Positions 13,236 to 24,815 of a stretch of 64,000 nt of DNA are shown here, piece by piece. The position numbers and the translations under genes were made by a program. Each line of letters begins with the position of its first letter. Position 1 is the stretch's first letter. The notes below the pieces were generated by a model. It did not search any database and had not been told where the DNA came from. It saw only the letters and a list, made by a program, of their open reading frames with translations. Source of the stretch: Trabulsiella guamensis ATCC 49490 (lineage in GTDB: Bacteria > Pseudomonadota > Gammaproteobacteria > Enterobacterales > Enterobacteriaceae); assembly GCF_000734965.1 (NCBI RefSeq), contig NZ_JMTB01000121.1, forward strand, positions 1-64,000. Reading direction: 5' to 3'.

Positions 13236-13597
13236 TGAATATCCCTTTAACATATTGGAGTATAGATGATTACAAACTTTCTTGGCTCAGGTCTCTTGAG
13301 TATGGTTTGGCAACTAAAAAACACGCCGTTTTAGCTGTGTCGATGTACCTCCCTGAAAATGTTAAATTTATATTTGCGTGGATTCTATATTTTCATGGGG
13401 ATAAGACTTTTATACAAAACAAAGTTTTATTTCTTGACGAATGTGAAGGCTTTACTGCTACCAGAATTAATGATTTTGTACAACCACGTTCAACTCATAC
13501 TGAGGATGGTATCAAAATTTCTGAATGGACTATTGATTTTGGGGGAGTTATCGATTTTTATAAGACACTTAAGCAATGGGAAGAATCTCGCCAATAG
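13142..13597 (+). CDS. Orphan CdiI immunity protein for the Ntox21-type tip
   Basis: 151-residue soluble protein immediately downstream of the orphan toxin tip; its ATG is four bases after the ancestral toxin stop. Position and size mark it as the cognate immunity protein, which would let the cell resist neighbours that still deploy the Ntox21-type toxin. It is Trp- and Phe-rich (LTYWSIDDYKLSWLRSLEYGL) and predicted cytoplasmic. No motif gives an independent function. The frame is intact although the toxin next to it is damaged, which fits selection for immunity being stronger than for toxin. A second frame at 13359-13604 is a shadow. Confidence 0.75.
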   Translation: MFGIFPDKNLVYIDGELASPASIVIDEFTEMMNIPLTYWSIDDYKLSWLRSLEYGLATKKHAVLAVSMYLPENVKFIFAWILYFHGDKTFIQNKVLFLDECEGFTATRINDFVQPRSTHTEDGIKISEWTIDFGGVIDFYKTLKQWEESRQ

Positions 13598-13622
13598 GTG
13601 GTGAGATTTTTGTGACAATGGA

Positions 13623-14285
13623 ATGAATAACATGTCAAATTATACAATAAGGTTAGCGCAATCTCTTTGGTACTTTGGGATGCCGACTCTTTGGTATGGT
13701 TTATCAATTTTTACTGGTATTTGGGTTTACAATGGTACGTTCATTAATCCAGCTTACTCATTTGTACTTTTTGTTCTAATTTCATTTATCATTATCACAC
13801 CATGTTGGCTCTTATATAAAGAAAAGTATGGCACACTTACTATTGGTCGATTTTCTGGCAAATTAATGCTTCAGTTTGTTGCTGTACTTGCACCAGTTTT
13901 AATACTAACGAATTTAATGACAACAGAAGAAAATAACTGGTTCCTACAGGTTATAGACTCTTCGGTCAAAGGATGGTTAGCGGTCATACTGGCAATGGTG
14001 TTTTTTGCCCCTATAGTTGAAGAAATTATTTTTCGTGGTTTTTTATTGCAAGGCTTTTTGATATGGTTGCCAAATAATCGACTGGCTTGCTGTGTATTGG
14101 TATCATTAATATTCTCGGCAGCTCATGTACAATACAAATCAAATGCAATAATAGCTGAGTTAATTATTCTTTCTTTGTTTTTTTGCTACGTGCGTATTAT
14201 CAGCAAAGGACTACTAATGCCTGTACTATGTCATATGCTAACAAATGCAATAATTTTATTATGGTACTACCTTGGTGTGGTATAA
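13623..14285 (+). CDS. CPBP-family intramembrane protease (Abi/CAAX-like)
   Basis: 220-residue integral membrane protein with about seven hydrophobic segments. Motif 1 is EEIIFRG near residues 133-139 (the EExxxR signature), motif 2 is FSAAHV (H) and motif 3 is CHMLTNA (H), so the three active-site elements of CPBP glutamic/metallo intramembrane proteases are all present. Members process prenylated proteins in eukaryotes; in bacteria several give self-immunity to bacteriocins, and others act in stress signalling. It is the last gene of the CDI island, 25 bases after the orphan immunity gene, and shares its low GC content. A role in immunity or in processing incoming CdiA tips is possible but is inference. 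Confidence 0.8.
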   Translation: MNNMSNYTIRLAQSLWYFGMPTLWYGLSIFTGIWVYNGTFINPAYSFVLFVLISFIIITPCWLLYKEKYGTLTIGRFSGKLMLQFVAVLAPVLILTNLMTTEENNWFLQVIDSSVKGWLAVILAMVFFAPIVEEIIFRGFLLQGFLIWLPNNRLACCVLVSLIFSAAHVQYKSNAIIAELIILSLFFCYVRIISKGLLMPVLCHMLTNAIILLWYYLGVV

Positions 14286-14450
14286 ATTGTCAAAAATCTG
14301 TTCACACAGTTGGATAGGCTATTGAATGATCCCACCCAAAACCTTGGATTGACCTTTCCTAAAGGATGAGTGTACAATTCAATTGATGGCTGTAGAACTA
14401 TCCGCGAGATCTTCTTGTGTTTCAGTGGGTTATCTTTTGAAGTTTACAGA

Positions 14451-14464
14451 GGCCCCCGCAACCA
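14451..14464 (+). repeat. 3'-terminal remnant of initiator tRNA gene metY (island attachment site)
   Basis: The 14 bases GGCCCCCGCAACCA equal the last 14 bases of enterobacterial tRNA-fMet, CCA included; the upstream half of the T-arm is absent. metY is normally the first gene of the rimP-nusA operon and sits exactly here, so this reads as the duplicated end left when an island integrated into metY. The intact tRNA should lie at the far left end of the island, outside the window. Confidence 0.75.
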
Positions 14465-14587
14465 TTTTCCCACAGAGTTTTTTTTCAAATAGGATGTGAA
14501 GACATTGCGCTTCGTAGCTGGATTTGAAAGAAATCTCTCGGAAAATGCTTCCAGACCGCATTTGCGGTTATAGGGTTCAGTTATCTA

Positions 14588-14612
14588 AAGCCCCGATTTA
14601 TCGGGGTTTTTT
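14588..14612 (+). terminator. Rho-independent terminator upstream of rimP (first)
   Basis: Stem CCCCGA / TCGGGG with loop TTTA, followed by six T. In E. coli the metY-rimP spacer holds two such terminators that lower read-through from the metY promoter into nusA. Confidence 0.8.
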
Positions 14613-14634
14613 GTTATCTGACTACAGAATAACT

Positions 14635-14654
14635 GGGCTATACGCCCTTTTTTT
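14635..14654 (+). terminator. Second hairpin with T-run just before rimP
   Basis: Stem GGGC / GCCC with loop TATAC followed by seven T, 18 bases before the rimP start. The stem is short, so termination is probably partial. It is the second of the two terminators expected between metY and rimP. Confidence 0.6.
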
Positions 14655-14671
14655 ATGTCTTGGGGGTGGGT

Positions 14672-15124
14672 TTGTCCACATTAGAGCAGAAATTAACTGA
14701 GATGCTCACTGCGCCAGTTGAAGCCTTAGGATTCGAGCTGGTCGGCATTGAATTCGTTCGCGGTCGCACATCGACGCTGCGCATCTATATTGATAGTGAA
14801 GACGGCATCAATGTTGATGATTGCGCTGATGTGAGCCACCAGGTCAGCGCGGTGATGGATGTCGAAGATCCTATCACCGTCGCCTATAACCTGGAGGTGT
14901 CTTCCCCAGGCCTCGATCGCCCTCTGTTCACCGCTGAGCACTACACGCGTTTTGTGGGTGAAGAGGCCACGCTGGTCCTGCGTATGGCGGTTCAGAATCG
15001 TCGCAAATGGCAGGGCATCATTAAAGCGGTCGACGGTGAGATGATCACGGTAACCGTCGAAGGAAAAGATGAAGTGTTCGCGCTGAGTAACATCCAGAAG
15101 GCGAACCTGGTTCCCCACTTTTAA
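14672..15124 (+). CDS. rimP: RimP, ribosome maturation factor for the 30S subunit
   Basis: Cytoplasmic factor needed for early 30S assembly around S19 and S12 binding. The 150 residues match E. coli RimP almost throughout ([36 protein letters not shown]). I place the start at the TTG at 14672, which gives the family's STLEQ N-terminus and has a GGGGGTGG ribosome-binding site just upstream; the frame also allows TTG at 14660 or GTG at 14666. First gene of the nusA operon. Because the CDI island lies upstream, its usual metY promoter is displaced and transcription must come from a local or island promoter. Confidence 0.97.
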   Translation: MSTLEQKLTEMLTAPVEALGFELVGIEFVRGRTSTLRIYIDSEDGINVDDCADVSHQVSAVMDVEDPITVAYNLEVSSPGLDRPLFTAEHYTRFVGEEATLVLRMAVQNRRKWQGIIKAVDGEMITVTVEGKDEVFALSNIQKANLVPHF

Positions 15125-15151
15125 CAGTCTGGATTGAGGTGAAAGGCCCCG

Positions 15152-16639
15152 ATGAACAAAGAAATTTTGGCTGTTGTTGAAGCCGTTTCCAACGAAAAAG
15201 CGCTGCCGCGTGAGAAGATCTTCGAAGCGCTGGAAAGTGCTCTGGCAACGGCCACCAAGAAAAAATACGAACAGGAAATCGATGTTCGCGTTGAAATCGA
15301 TCGCAAAAGCGGCGACTTCGATACCTTCCGTCGTTGGTTAGTGGTTGAAGAAGTCACCCAGCCGACCAAAGAAATCACCCTGGAAGCCGCCCGTTTTGAA
15401 GACGAAAGCTTCAACGTTGGCGACTATGTTGAAGATCAGATTGAATCGGTGACGTTTGACCGTATCACCACCCAGACCGCTAAACAGGTTATCGTACAGA
15501 AAGTGCGTGAAGCTGAGCGCGCGATGGTGGTTGATCAGTTCCGCGAGCACGAAGGCGAAATCATCACTGGTGTGGTGAAGAAAGTGAACCGCGACAACAT
15601 CTCTTTGGATCTCGGCAGCAACGCTGAAGCTGTTATCCTGCGTGAAGACATGCTGCCGCGCGAAAACTTCCGCCCGGGTGACCGCATTCGCGGCGTTTTG
15701 TACGCCGTTCGTCCGGAAGCGCGTGGCGCACAGCTGTTTGTAACTCGCTCCAAACCGGAAATGCTGATTGAGCTGTTCCGCATTGAAGTGCCGGAAATCG
15801 GTGAAGAAGTTATCGAAATCAAAGCCGCTGCTCGCGATCCTGGTTCTCGCGCGAAAATCGCTGTGAAAACCAACGACAAGCGTATCGACCCGGTCGGTGC
15901 TTGTGTTGGCATGCGCGGCGCGCGCGTACAGGCTGTCTCCACCGAACTGGGTGGTGAGCGCATTGATATCGTACTGTGGGACGACAACCCGGCCCAGTTC
16001 GTGATCAACGCCATGGCGCCTGCTGATGTCGCCTCCATTGTGGTCGACGAAGACAAACACACCATGGATATCGCGGTTGAAGCCGGTAACCTGGCGCAGG
16101 CCATCGGCCGTAATGGTCAGAACGTGCGTCTGGCTTCACAGCTGAGCGGCTGGGAGCTCAACGTGATGACCGTTGATGACCTGCAGGCGAAACATCAGGC
16201 CGAAGCGCATGCCGCTATCGATACCTTCACCAGGTATCTCGATATTGATGAAGATTTTGCCACGGTGCTGGTGGAAGAAGGATTCTCTTCACTGGAAGAA
16301 CTGGCCTATGTGCCGATCAAAGAGCTGCTGGAAATTGACGGTCTTGATGAACCGACCGTAGAAGCGCTCCGCGAACGCGCGAAAAACGCACTGACCACGC
16401 TGGCGCTGGCTCAGGAAGAAAGCCTCGGTGACAACAAACCGGCTGACGATCTGCTGAACCTTGAAGGTCTGGATCGCGCAATGGCATTCAAACTGGCTGC
16501 CCGTGGTGTTTGTACGCTGGAAGATCTCGCCGAACAGGGCGTTGATGACCTGGCTGATATCGAAGGGATGACCGACGAGAAGGCTGGTGAACTCATCATG
16601 GCCGCCCGCAATATTTGCTGGTTCGGTGACGAAGCGTAA
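15152..16639 (+). CDS. nusA: NusA, transcription elongation/termination factor
   Basis: 495 residues, the same length as in E. coli. It binds RNA polymerase, promotes pausing and hairpin termination, and takes part in antitermination. Order of domains: N-terminal RNAP-binding domain (1-~130), S1 domain (about 135-200), KH1 and KH2 (about 230-345, with [10 protein letters not shown] and [13 protein letters not shown] loops), then two acidic repeats AR1 and AR2 (about 365-495, each with a DLxxLEGxD-type helix-hairpin-helix) that bind the alpha subunit and lambda N in E. coli. It starts 27 bases after rimP with GAGGTGAAAG upstream. Confidence 0.98.
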   Translation: MNKEILAVVEAVSNEKALPREKIFEALESALATATKKKYEQEIDVRVEIDRKSGDFDTFRRWLVVEEVTQPTKEITLEAARFEDESFNVGDYVEDQIESVTFDRITTQTAKQVIVQKVREAERAMVVDQFREHEGEIITGVVKKVNRDNISLDLGSNAEAVILREDMLPRENFRPGDRIRGVLYAVRPEARGAQLFVTRSKPEMLIELFRIEVPEIGEEVIEIKAAARDPGSRAKIAVKTNDKRIDPVGACVGMRGARVQAVSTELGGERIDIVLWDDNPAQFVINAMAPADVASIVVDEDKHTMDIAVEAGNLAQAIGRNGQNVRLASQLSGWELNVMTVDDLQAKHQAEAHAAIDTFTRYLDIDEDFATVLVEEGFSSLEELAYVPIKELLEIDGLDEPTVEALRERAKNALTTLALAQEESLGDNKPADDLLNLEGLDRAMAFKLAARGVCTLEDLAEQGVDDLADIEGMTDEKAGELIMAARNICWFGDEA

Positions 16640-16663
16640 TAAACTGTAGCAGGAAGGAACAGC

Positions 16664-19348
16664 ATGACAGATGTAACCGTAAAATCGCTGGCCGCAGAGA
16701 TTCAGACTTCCGTGGAACGCCTGGTACAGCAATTTGCTGATGCAGGGATCCCGAAGTCCGCTGAAGACTCTGTGACCGCGCAAGAGAAGCAAACTTTATT
16801 AACGCACCTGAACCGCGAACATGGTTCAGGCCCGGATAAGTTGACGTTGCAGCGCAAAACGCGTAGCACATTAAGCATTCAGGGTACCGGTGGGAAAAGT
16901 AAATCGGTACAGATTGAAGTCCGCAAAAAACGCACCTTTGTAAAACGCGACCCTCAAGAAGCTGAGCGTCTCGCGGCCGAAGAAGAAGCGCAGCGTGAAG
17001 CGGAAGAGCAAGCCCGTCGTGAAGCTGAGGAAGCAGCCAAGCGTGAGGCGCAATTAAAAGCTGAACGTGAGGCCGCAGAACAAGCTAAGCGTGATGCCGC
17101 AGACAAGGCGAAACGCGAAGTAGCGGAAAAAGACAAAGTGAGCAATCAACAAATCGACGAAAAAACCAAAACCACCCAGGCTGAGAAGGTTCGCCGGGAA
17201 AACGAAGCTGCTGAACTGAAGCGTAAAGCGGAAGAAGAAGCGCGTCGTAAACTGGAAGCTGAAGCCCGTCGCGTTGCGGAAGAAGCTCGCCGCATGGCGG
17301 AAGAAAATGCTAACACCTGGAATGAACAGGATACCGTGGAAGACGACAAGAGCGACTACCACGTCACCACTTCTCAACATGCGCGCCAGGCTGAAGACGA
17401 AAGCGATCGTGAAGTAGAAGGCGGTCGTGGTCGCGGACGTAACGCGAAAGCTGCACGACCGAAAAAAGGCAACAAACACGCGGAATCTAAAGCTGATCGC
17501 GAAGAAGCGCGTGCAGCGGTTCGCGGTGGTAAAGGCGGTAAGCGTAAAGGTTCCACTCTGCAGCAGGGCTTCCAGAAGCCAGCGCAGGCGGTGAACCGTG
17601 ACGTAGTTATCGGCGAAACCATCACTGTTGGCGATCTGGCGAACAAGATGGCGGTTAAAGGTTCTCAGGTCATCAAAGCGATGATGAAACTGGGCGCAAT
17701 GGCGACCATCAACCAGGTCATCGATCAGGAAACCGCACAGCTGGTTGCCGAAGAGATGGGCCACAAAGTTATCCTGCGTCGTGAAAACGAGCTGGAAGAA
17801 GCGGTAATGAGCGACCGTGATACGGGCGCTGCGGCTGAACCGCGCGCACCGGTAGTAACCATCATGGGTCACGTTGACCACGGTAAAACCTCGCTGCTCG
17901 ACTACATTCGCTCAACGAAAGTGGCATCCGGTGAAGCGGGGGGTATTACCCAGCACATCGGTGCTTATCACGTTGAAACTGAAAATGGCATGATCACATT
18001 CCTGGATACCCCGGGCCACGCCGCGTTTACCGCGATGCGTGCACGTGGTGCGCAGGCGACGGATATCGTTGTTCTGGTGGTCGCTGCTGACGACGGCGTG
18101 ATGCCGCAGACTATCGAAGCTATCCAGCACGCGAAAGCGGCGCAGGTGCCGGTAGTGGTTGCAGTGAACAAAATTGATAAGCCAGAAGCCGATCCGGATC
18201 GCGTCAAAAACGAACTGGCTCAGTACGGCATCATCCCTGAAGAGTGGGGCGGCGACTGCCAGTTCGTCCACGTTTCAGCGAAAGCAGGAACCGGTATCGA
18301 CGATCTGCTGAACGCTATTCTGCTGCAGGCAGAAGTGCTGGAGCTGAAAGCGATCCGTAAAGGCATGGCGAGCGGGGCGGTGATCGAATCCTTCCTGGAT
18401 AAAGGTCGTGGCCCGGTGGCGACGGTTCTGGTTCGCGAAGGTACGCTGAACAAAGGCGACATCGTACTCTGTGGCTTCGAATATGGCCGTGTTCGTGCAA
18501 TGCGTGACGAACTGGGTCAGGAAGTGCTTGAAGCGGGTCCGTCTATTCCGGTTGAGATCCTCGGTCTGTCCGGCGTTCCGGCGGCGGGTGATGAAGTGAC
18601 CGTGGTTCGTGACGAGAAGAAAGCCCGTGAAGTGGCACTGTATCGTCAGGGCAAATTCCGCGAAGTTAAACTGGCGCGTCAGCAGAAATCTAAACTCGAG
18701 AACATGTTTGCCAACATGACCGAGGGCGAAGTCCACGAAGTGAACATCGTACTGAAAGCGGACGTTCAGGGTTCTGTGGAAGCGATCACCGACTCACTGC
18801 TGAAACTGTCTACTGACGAAGTGAAAGTGAAGATTGTCGGTTCCGGCGTAGGTGGTATCACCGAAACCGACGCGACGCTGGCCGCCGCATCCAACGCCAT
18901 TCTGGTGGGCTTTAACGTCCGTGCCGATGCTTCTGCTCGCCGCGTGATCGAAGCAGAAAGCCTGGATCTGCGTTACTACTCCGTCATCTATAACCTGATC
19001 GACGAAGTAAAAGCGGCGATGAGCGGCATGCTGTCTCCGGAACTGAAACAGCAGATCATCGGTCTGGCTGAAGTGCGTGACGTATTCAAATCACCGAAAT
19101 TTGGCGCCATCGCAGGTTGTATGGTTACCGAAGGTGTGGTCAAACGTCACAACCCGATCCGTGTTCTGCGTGACAACGTGGTTATCTACGAAGGCGAGCT
19201 GGAATCCCTGCGCCGCTTCAAAGATGACGTTAACGAAGTCCGTAATGGTATGGAATGTGGTATCGGCGTGAAGAACTACAACGACGTGCGTACCGGCGAT
19301 ATGATCGAAGTGTTCGAGATTATCGAAATCCAGCGTACGATCGAGTAA
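16664..19348 (+). CDS. infB: Translation initiation factor IF-2
   Basis: 894-residue GTPase that brings fMet-tRNA to the 30S subunit and drives subunit joining. N-terminal IF2N domain, then a long Arg/Glu/Ala-rich charged helix, a second IF2N domain near 310-390, and the G domain from about 400: GHVDHGKTS (G1), DTPGHAAF (G3), NKID (G4), then domain II/III and the C-terminal fMet-tRNA-binding domain. A GTG followed by AGCAATCAACAA at 17138 corresponds to the internal start of the shorter IF2-2 isoform known in E. coli, so two forms are likely made. It is slightly longer than the 890 residues of E. coli because of the charged linker. It lies 24 bases after nusA. Confidence 0.98.
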   Translation: MTDVTVKSLAAEIQTSVERLVQQFADAGIPKSAEDSVTAQEKQTLLTHLNREHGSGPDKLTLQRKTRSTLSIQGTGGKSKSVQIEVRKKRTFVKRDPQEAERLAAEEEAQREAEEQARREAEEAAKREAQLKAEREAAEQAKRDAADKAKREVAEKDKVSNQQIDEKTKTTQAEKVRRENEAAELKRKAEEEARRKLEAEARRVAEEARRMAEENANTWNEQDTVEDDKSDYHVTTSQHARQAEDESDREVEGGRGRGRNAKAARPKKGNKHAESKADREEARAAVRGGKGGKRKGSTLQQGFQKPAQAVNRDVVIGETITVGDLANKMAVKGSQVIKAMMKLGAMATINQVIDQETAQLVAEEMGHKVILRRENELEEAVMSDRDTGAAAEPRAPVVTIMGHVDHGKTSLLDYIRSTKVASGEAGGITQHIGAYHVETENGMITFLDTPGHAAFTAMRARGAQATDIVVLVVAADDGVMPQTIEAIQHAKAAQVPVVVAVNKIDKPEADPDRVKNELAQYGIIPEEWGGDCQFVHVSAKAGTGIDDLLNAILLQAEVLELKAIRKGMASGAVIESFLDKGRGPVATVLVREGTLNKGDIVLCGFEYGRVRAMRDELGQEVLEAGPSIPVEILGLSGVPAAGDEVTVVRDEKKAREVALYRQGKFREVKLARQQKSKLENMFANMTEGEVHEVNIVLKADVQGSVEAITDSLLKLSTDEVKVKIVGSGVGGITETDATLAAASNAILVGFNVRADASARRVIEAESLDLRYYSVIYNLIDEVKAAMSGMLSPELKQQIIGLAEVRDVFKSPKFGAIAGCMVTEGVVKRHNPIRVLRDNVVIYEGELESLRRFKDDVNEVRNGMECGIGVKNYNDVRTGDMIEVFEIIEIQRTIE

Positions 19349-19353
19349 TCCAC

Positions 19354-19470
19354 GTCGTCTTTTGAGCCGCGGCTGTGTTGGCTGCACTTGTTCACTCCGG
19401 TCACATAGTTATCTATGTTCCCGGGGATTCACAAGTTTGCCGCCTTGCCGCAACTCAAAACCCTTAGTGG
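19354..19470. repeat. ERIC element between infB and rbfA
   Basis: The core of this spacer matches the enterobacterial repetitive intergenic consensus: GTTGGCTGC, TTCACTCCGGTCACATAG and TCCCGGGGATTCACAAG pair with the two inward halves of the ERIC palindrome, and its ends (TTTTGAG / CTCAAAA) pair as the outer stem. It is transcribed in the operon mRNA and would fold as a long imperfect hairpin. Its ends are approximate. A REP-like imperfect palindrome (GCCGGGTAAGCCC...CACCCGGC) follows at about 19485-19511. Confidence 0.8.
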
Positions 19471-19520
19471 ATTAAAAGGGGGGAGCCGGGTAAGCCCAGC
19501 GCCACCCGGCAATGTATTTC

Positions 19521-19544
19521 AAAAGGGGCTTTTGCCCCTTTTTT
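19521..19544 (+). terminator. Hairpin terminator/attenuator before rbfA
   Basis: AAAAGGGGC / GCCCCTTTT stem with a TTTT loop and a T-run, 24 bases before the rbfA ATG. It should partly separate infB from rbfA expression. Confidence 0.75.
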
Positions 19545-19567
19545 GTCTTTAGTCTGGAGAATTTATT

Positions 19568-19968
19568 ATGGCGAAAGAATTTGGTCGCCCGCAGCGTGTG
19601 GCGCAGGAGATGCAAAAAGAGATTGCTATCATCCTGCAGCGCGAAATCAAAGACCCGCGTCTGGGTATGATGACCACCGTTTCTGGTGTTGAAATGTCCC
19701 GTGACCTGGCCTATGCCAAAGTATTTGTCACCTTCCTGAACGACAAAGATGAAGCCGCCGTCAAAGCAGGCATCAAAGCGTTACAGGAAGCGTCTGGTTT
19801 TATCCGTACGCTGCTCGGCAAAGCCATGCGCCTGCGCATCGTGCCTGAGCTGACCTTCTTCTACGATAACTCGCTGGTCGAAGGGATGCGCATGTCAAAC
19901 CTGGTGACCAACGTGGTGAAGCATGACGAAGAACGTCGTGTGAACCCGGACGACAGCAAGGAGGACTG

Positions 19969-19969
<1 letters not shown>
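19568..19969 (+). CDS. rbfA: RbfA, 30S ribosome-binding factor
   Basis: 133-residue KH-type protein that binds immature 30S particles near helix 1 of 16S rRNA and is needed for late maturation and growth in the cold. The sequence starts [19 protein letters not shown] and keeps the family core [24 protein letters not shown] and [15 protein letters not shown] strong TCTGGAG ribosome-binding site lies before the ATG. The stop overlaps the truB ATG in TGATG, so translation of truB is coupled. Several neighbours (rimP, truB, rpsO) also serve ribosome assembly. Confidence 0.98.
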
Positions 19970-21334
<1,365 letters not shown>

Positions 21335-21353
21335 GTCTGGCGAGTTTCATAAA

Positions 21354-21378
21354 GAGGGGCCTTCATGGCCCCTTTTTT
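21354..21378 (+). terminator. rpsO terminator
   Basis: GGGGCC / GGCCCC stem with TTCAT loop followed by six T. It corresponds to the partial terminator t1 between rpsO and pnp in E. coli. Confidence 0.85.
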
Positions 21379-21449
21379 CAAGCTGATGGCAGCAATTCAC
21401 TGGAAACTAATGTATTGTTGCTTTAAATGATCTTCATTGCAGAGGTTCG

Positions 21450-21502
21450 CGCGGCTAATGAGAGGCTTGACCCGGCGCGGGTTAGGATTGTCATTAGTCG
21501 CG
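21450..21502 (+). promoter_or_regulatory. RNase III-processed hairpin in the pnp leader
   Basis: CGCGGCTAATGA (21450-21461) pairs with TCATTAGTCGCG (21491-21502) with one G-U pair, enclosing an inner stem GACCCG / CGGGTT. In E. coli the same leader stem is cut by RNase III and then used by polynucleotide phosphorylase to shut down its own mRNA. The conserved structure implies the same autoregulation here. Confidence 0.8.
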
Positions 21503-21580
21503 AGGATGCAAGAGGATCGGGTGCACTGGTCGGCATACCAGCAGGGTGTGCTGTCCCCCAATCAAGTAAAGGATATTATT

Positions 21581-23716
21581 TTGCTTAATCCGATCGTTCG
21601 TAAATTCCAGTACGGTCAACATACCGTAACACTGGAAACCGGCATGATGGCGCGCCAGGCAACGGCCGCTGTGATGGTAAGCATGGATGACACCGCGGTA
21701 TTCGTCACCGTGGTAGGTCAGAAAAAAGCCAAGCCGGGTCAGGACTTCTTCCCGCTAACCGTTAACTACCAGGAGCGTACTTACGCTGCCGGTAAAATCC
21801 CCGGTGGTTTCTTCCGTCGTGAAGGCCGTCCAAGCGAAGGCGAAACGCTGATCGCGCGTCTGATTGACCGCCCGGTTCGCCCGCTGTTCCCGGAAGGTTT
21901 CGTTAACGAAGTCCAGGTCATTGCAACCGTGGTTTCCGTTAACCCGCAGGTTAACCCGGATATCGTCGCGATGATCGGTGCTTCTGCGGCACTGTCTCTG
22001 TCCGGCATTCCGTTCAATGGCCCTATCGGCGCCGCCCGCGTCGGTTACATCAACGACCAGTACGTGCTGAACCCGACCCAGGAAGAGCTGAAAACCAGCA
22101 AACTGGATCTGGTGGTTGCCGGTACCGAAGCCGCTGTGCTGATGGTGGAATCCGAAGCGGAACTGCTGAGCGAAGATCAGATGCTGGGCGCGGTGGTCTA
22201 TGGCCACGAGCAGCAGCAGATCGTCATTCAGAACATCAACGAGCTGGTCAAAGAAGCGGGCAAACCGCGCTGGGACTGGCAGCCGGAAGCGGCAAACGAC
22301 GCGCTGAACGCACGCGTTGCTGCACTGGCGGAAGCACGTCTGAGCGATGCTTACCGCATCACCGACAAGCAGGAACGTTACGCGCAGGTTGACGTAATCA
22401 AATCTGAAACCATCGATGCGCTGGTGGCAGAAGACGAAACGCTGGATGCTAACGAGCTTGGCGAAATCCTGCACGCTATCGAGAAAAACGTTGTTCGTAG
22501 CCGCGTCCTGGCCGGCGAGCCGCGTATCGATGGTCGCGAAAAAGACATGATCCGTGGTCTGGATGTGCGTACTGGCGTGCTGCCGCGTACTCACGGCTCC
22601 GCGCTGTTCACCCGTGGTGAAACACAGGCGCTGGTCACCGCGACGCTGGGCACCGCCCGTGATGCGCAGATCATCGACGAACTGATGGGCGAGCGCACTG
22701 ACAGCTTCCTGTTCCACTACAACTTCCCTCCGTACTCCGTGGGTGAAACCGGCATGGTGGGTTCGCCGAAGCGTCGTGAAATTGGTCACGGTCGTCTGGC
22801 GAAACGTGGTGTGCTGGCGGTTATGCCGACCATGGATGAATTCCCGTACACCGTTCGTGTGGTCTCTGAAATCACCGAATCTAACGGCTCTTCTTCTATG
22901 GCTTCCGTCTGTGGCGCTTCTCTGGCGCTGATGGACGCGGGTGTGCCGGTGAAAGCAGCTGTTGCGGGTATCGCGATGGGTCTGGTGAAAGAAGGCGACA
23001 ACTTCGTTGTGCTGTCTGACATTCTGGGTGACGAAGACCACCTGGGTGACATGGACTTCAAAGTGGCGGGTTCCCGCGACGGTATCTCTGCGCTGCAGAT
23101 GGATATCAAAATTGAAGGCATCACCAAAGAGATCATGCAGGTTGCTCTGAACCAGGCGAAAGGTGCGCGTCTGCACATCCTGAGCGTGATGGAACAGGCG
23201 ATCAACGCGCCGCGTGGTGACATCTCTGAGTTCGCGCCGCGTATCCACACCATCAAGATCAATCCGGACAAGATCAAAGACGTGATCGGTAAAGGCGGCT
23301 CTGTGATCCGCGCGCTGACTGACGAAACCGGCACCACCATCGAAATCGATGATGATGGCACCGTGAAGATCGCAGCGACCGACGGCGACAAAGCAAAACA
23401 CGCTATCCGTCGTATCGAAGAGATCACTGCTGAGATCGAAGTAGGCCGTGTCTACAATGGTAAAGTGACCCGTATCGTCGACTTTGGCGCGTTCGTTGCC
23501 ATCGGTGGCGGTAAAGAAGGTCTGGTACATATCTCTCAGATCGCTGACAAGCGCGTAGAGAAAGTGACCGACTACCTGCAGATGGGTCAGGAAGTACCAG
23601 TGAAAGTGCTGGAAGTTGACCGTCAGGGCCGTATCCGTCTGAGCATTAAAGAAGCGACCGAGCAGTCTCAGCCTGTCGCCGCGCCGGAAGCACCGGCTGC
23701 GGAACAGGGCGAGTAA
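21581..23716 (+). CDS. pnp: Polynucleotide phosphorylase (PNPase)
   Basis: 711 residues from the TTG at 21581 ([15 protein letters not shown]), which matches the E. coli protein exactly in length; the frame is open further upstream through the leader hairpin but that stretch is not coding. The enzyme is a trimeric 3'-5' phosphorolytic exoribonuclease of the RNA degradosome. Two RNase PH domains (about 1-215 and 310-550) are joined by a helical linker; the KH domain is at about 555-610 ([15 protein letters not shown]) and the S1 domain at about 620-690. The C-terminal tail is Ala/Pro/Glu-rich. Regulation: RNase III cleavage of the leader plus autocontrol. Confidence 0.98.
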   Translation: MLNPIVRKFQYGQHTVTLETGMMARQATAAVMVSMDDTAVFVTVVGQKKAKPGQDFFPLTVNYQERTYAAGKIPGGFFRREGRPSEGETLIARLIDRPVRPLFPEGFVNEVQVIATVVSVNPQVNPDIVAMIGASAALSLSGIPFNGPIGAARVGYINDQYVLNPTQEELKTSKLDLVVAGTEAAVLMVESEAELLSEDQMLGAVVYGHEQQQIVIQNINELVKEAGKPRWDWQPEAANDALNARVAALAEARLSDAYRITDKQERYAQVDVIKSETIDALVAEDETLDANELGEILHAIEKNVVRSRVLAGEPRIDGREKDMIRGLDVRTGVLPRTHGSALFTRGETQALVTATLGTARDAQIIDELMGERTDSFLFHYNFPPYSVGETGMVGSPKRREIGHGRLAKRGVLAVMPTMDEFPYTVRVVSEITESNGSSSMASVCGASLALMDAGVPVKAAVAGIAMGLVKEGDNFVVLSDILGDEDHLGDMDFKVAGSRDGISALQMDIKIEGITKEIMQVALNQAKGARLHILSVMEQAINAPRGDISEFAPRIHTIKINPDKIKDVIGKGGSVIRALTDETGTTIEIDDDGTVKIAATDGDKAKHAIRRIEEITAEIEVGRVYNGKVTRIVDFGAFVAIGGGKEGLVHISQIADKRVEKVTDYLQMGQEVPVKVLEVDRQGRIRLSIKEATEQSQPVAAPEAPAAEQGE

Positions 23717-23727
23717 GGTTGCCATTT

Positions 23728-23749
23728 GCCCTCCGCGAAAGCGGAGGGC
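23728..23749 (+). terminator. Hairpin after pnp
   Basis: GCCCTCCGC / GCGGAGGGC, a nine-pair stem capped by a GAAA tetraloop. It has no T-run, so it is more likely a 3'-end stabiliser or pause than a full terminator. Confidence 0.55.
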
Positions 23750-23826
23750 GTATTGACCCGGCAGGATGCCTGATTTGCAACCGGGGAACAGGACGTTCAT
23801 CCAATAGTTGTCTTCGGGAGTGGGAA

Positions 23827-24711
23827 ATGAAGCCTTTTTTGCGCTGGTGTTTCGTTGCGACAGCACTCACCCTGGCAGGATGCAGCAACTCTGCCTGGCG
23901 TAAGAGTGAAGTCCTCGCGGTACCATTGCAACCGACTTTGCAGCAAGAAGTGATTCTGGCACGCATGGAACAAATTCTTGCCAGTCGGGCTTTAACCGAT
24001 GACGAACGCGCACAGCTTTTATATGAGCGCGGAGTGTTGTATGATAGTCTCGGTCTGAGGGCTCTGGCGCGAAATGATTTTTCACAAGCGCTGGCAATCC
24101 GACCGGATATGCCTGAAGTATTCAATTACTTAGGCATTTATTTAACGCAGGCAGGCAATTTTGATGCTGCCTATGAAGCGTTTGATTCTGTACTTGAGCT
24201 TGATCCAACTTACAATTATGCGCATTTAAATCGCGGCATCGCACTGTATTACGGCGGTCGCATTAAGTTAGCGCAAGATGATCTGCTGGCGTTTTATCAA
24301 GACGATCCCAATGATCCTTTCCGAAGCCTGTGGCTTTATGTCGTTGAGCGTAAACTCGACGAAAAGCAGGCGCGCGAAGCACTGAAACAGCGCTTTGATA
24401 AATCGGATAAAGAGCAATGGGGATGGAACATTGTCGAGTTCTACCTCGGTGACATTAGCGAACAAACGCTAATGGAAAGACTGAAGGCGGACGCAACGGA
24501 TAACACCTCGCTCGCTGAGCATCTCAGTGAAACCAACTTCTATTTAGGTAAGTATTACCTAAGTCTGGGGGACATGGACAGCGCTACGGCACTGTTCAAA
24601 CTGGCGGTGGCTAACAACGTTCATAACTTTGTTGAGCACCGATACGCATTGTTGGAATTATCGCTCCTGGGCCAGGAGCAAGATGACCTGGCAGAATCGG
24701 ACCAGCAATAG
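23827..24711 (+). CDS. nlpI: NlpI, TPR lipoprotein that scaffolds murein hydrolases
   Basis: 294-residue outer-membrane lipoprotein. The signal ends in LAGC with the lipidated Cys at residue 19. Tetratricopeptide repeats occupy about 60-165 ([45 protein letters not shown]) with a further TPR near 235-265. In E. coli NlpI binds peptidoglycan endopeptidases such as MepS and presents MepS to the Prc protease. I take the ATG at 23827 after TGGGA; an upstream in-frame start at 23719 would destroy the signal peptide. It lies between pnp and deaD as in E. coli. Confidence 0.97.
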   Translation: MKPFLRWCFVATALTLAGCSNSAWRKSEVLAVPLQPTLQQEVILARMEQILASRALTDDERAQLLYERGVLYDSLGLRALARNDFSQALAIRPDMPEVFNYLGIYLTQAGNFDAAYEAFDSVLELDPTYNYAHLNRGIALYYGGRIKLAQDDLLAFYQDDPNDPFRSLWLYVVERKLDEKQAREALKQRFDKSDKEQWGWNIVEFYLGDISEQTLMERLKADATDNTSLAEHLSETNFYLGKYYLSLGDMDSATALFKLAVANNVHNFVEHRYALLELSLLGQEQDDLAESDQQ

Positions 24712-24744
24712 CTGACGAACACATCAGCCCAAAGTCTTTTGATT

Positions 24745-24771
24745 GCCATCACCTTCGCGGGTGAGGGCTTT
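24745..24771 (+). terminator. Weak terminator-like hairpin after nlpI
   Basis: GCC-TCACC pairs with GGTGA-GGC around a TTCGC loop, each arm with one unpaired base, followed by TTTATT. Possible partial terminator between nlpI and the deaD leader. Confidence 0.4.
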
Positions 24772-24815
24772 ATTGTTCGTTAATTCAACTAATTTGAGCC
24801 GGTTCACACTTTTCA

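Larger units (their letters stand above)
14286..14671. other. Intergenic junction between CDI island and nusA operon
   Basis: 386 bases without a credible gene. The left part (14286-14450) is AT-rich island DNA in which I see nothing recognisable. At 14451-14464 lies the metY 3'-end remnant; to its right the sequence resembles the normal metY-rimP spacer of enterobacteria with two hairpin terminators. Confidence 0.7.

Noticed and set aside
14451-14464. A complete tRNA-fMet gene at the island end
   Set aside because: Only the last 14 bases are present; no anticodon arm or T-arm upstream.
21755-23866. 703-residue frame antisense to pnp
   Set aside because: Extremely rich in His, Arg, Phe and Asp, a typical reverse-complement shadow of a biased gene; pnp on the plus strand is certain.
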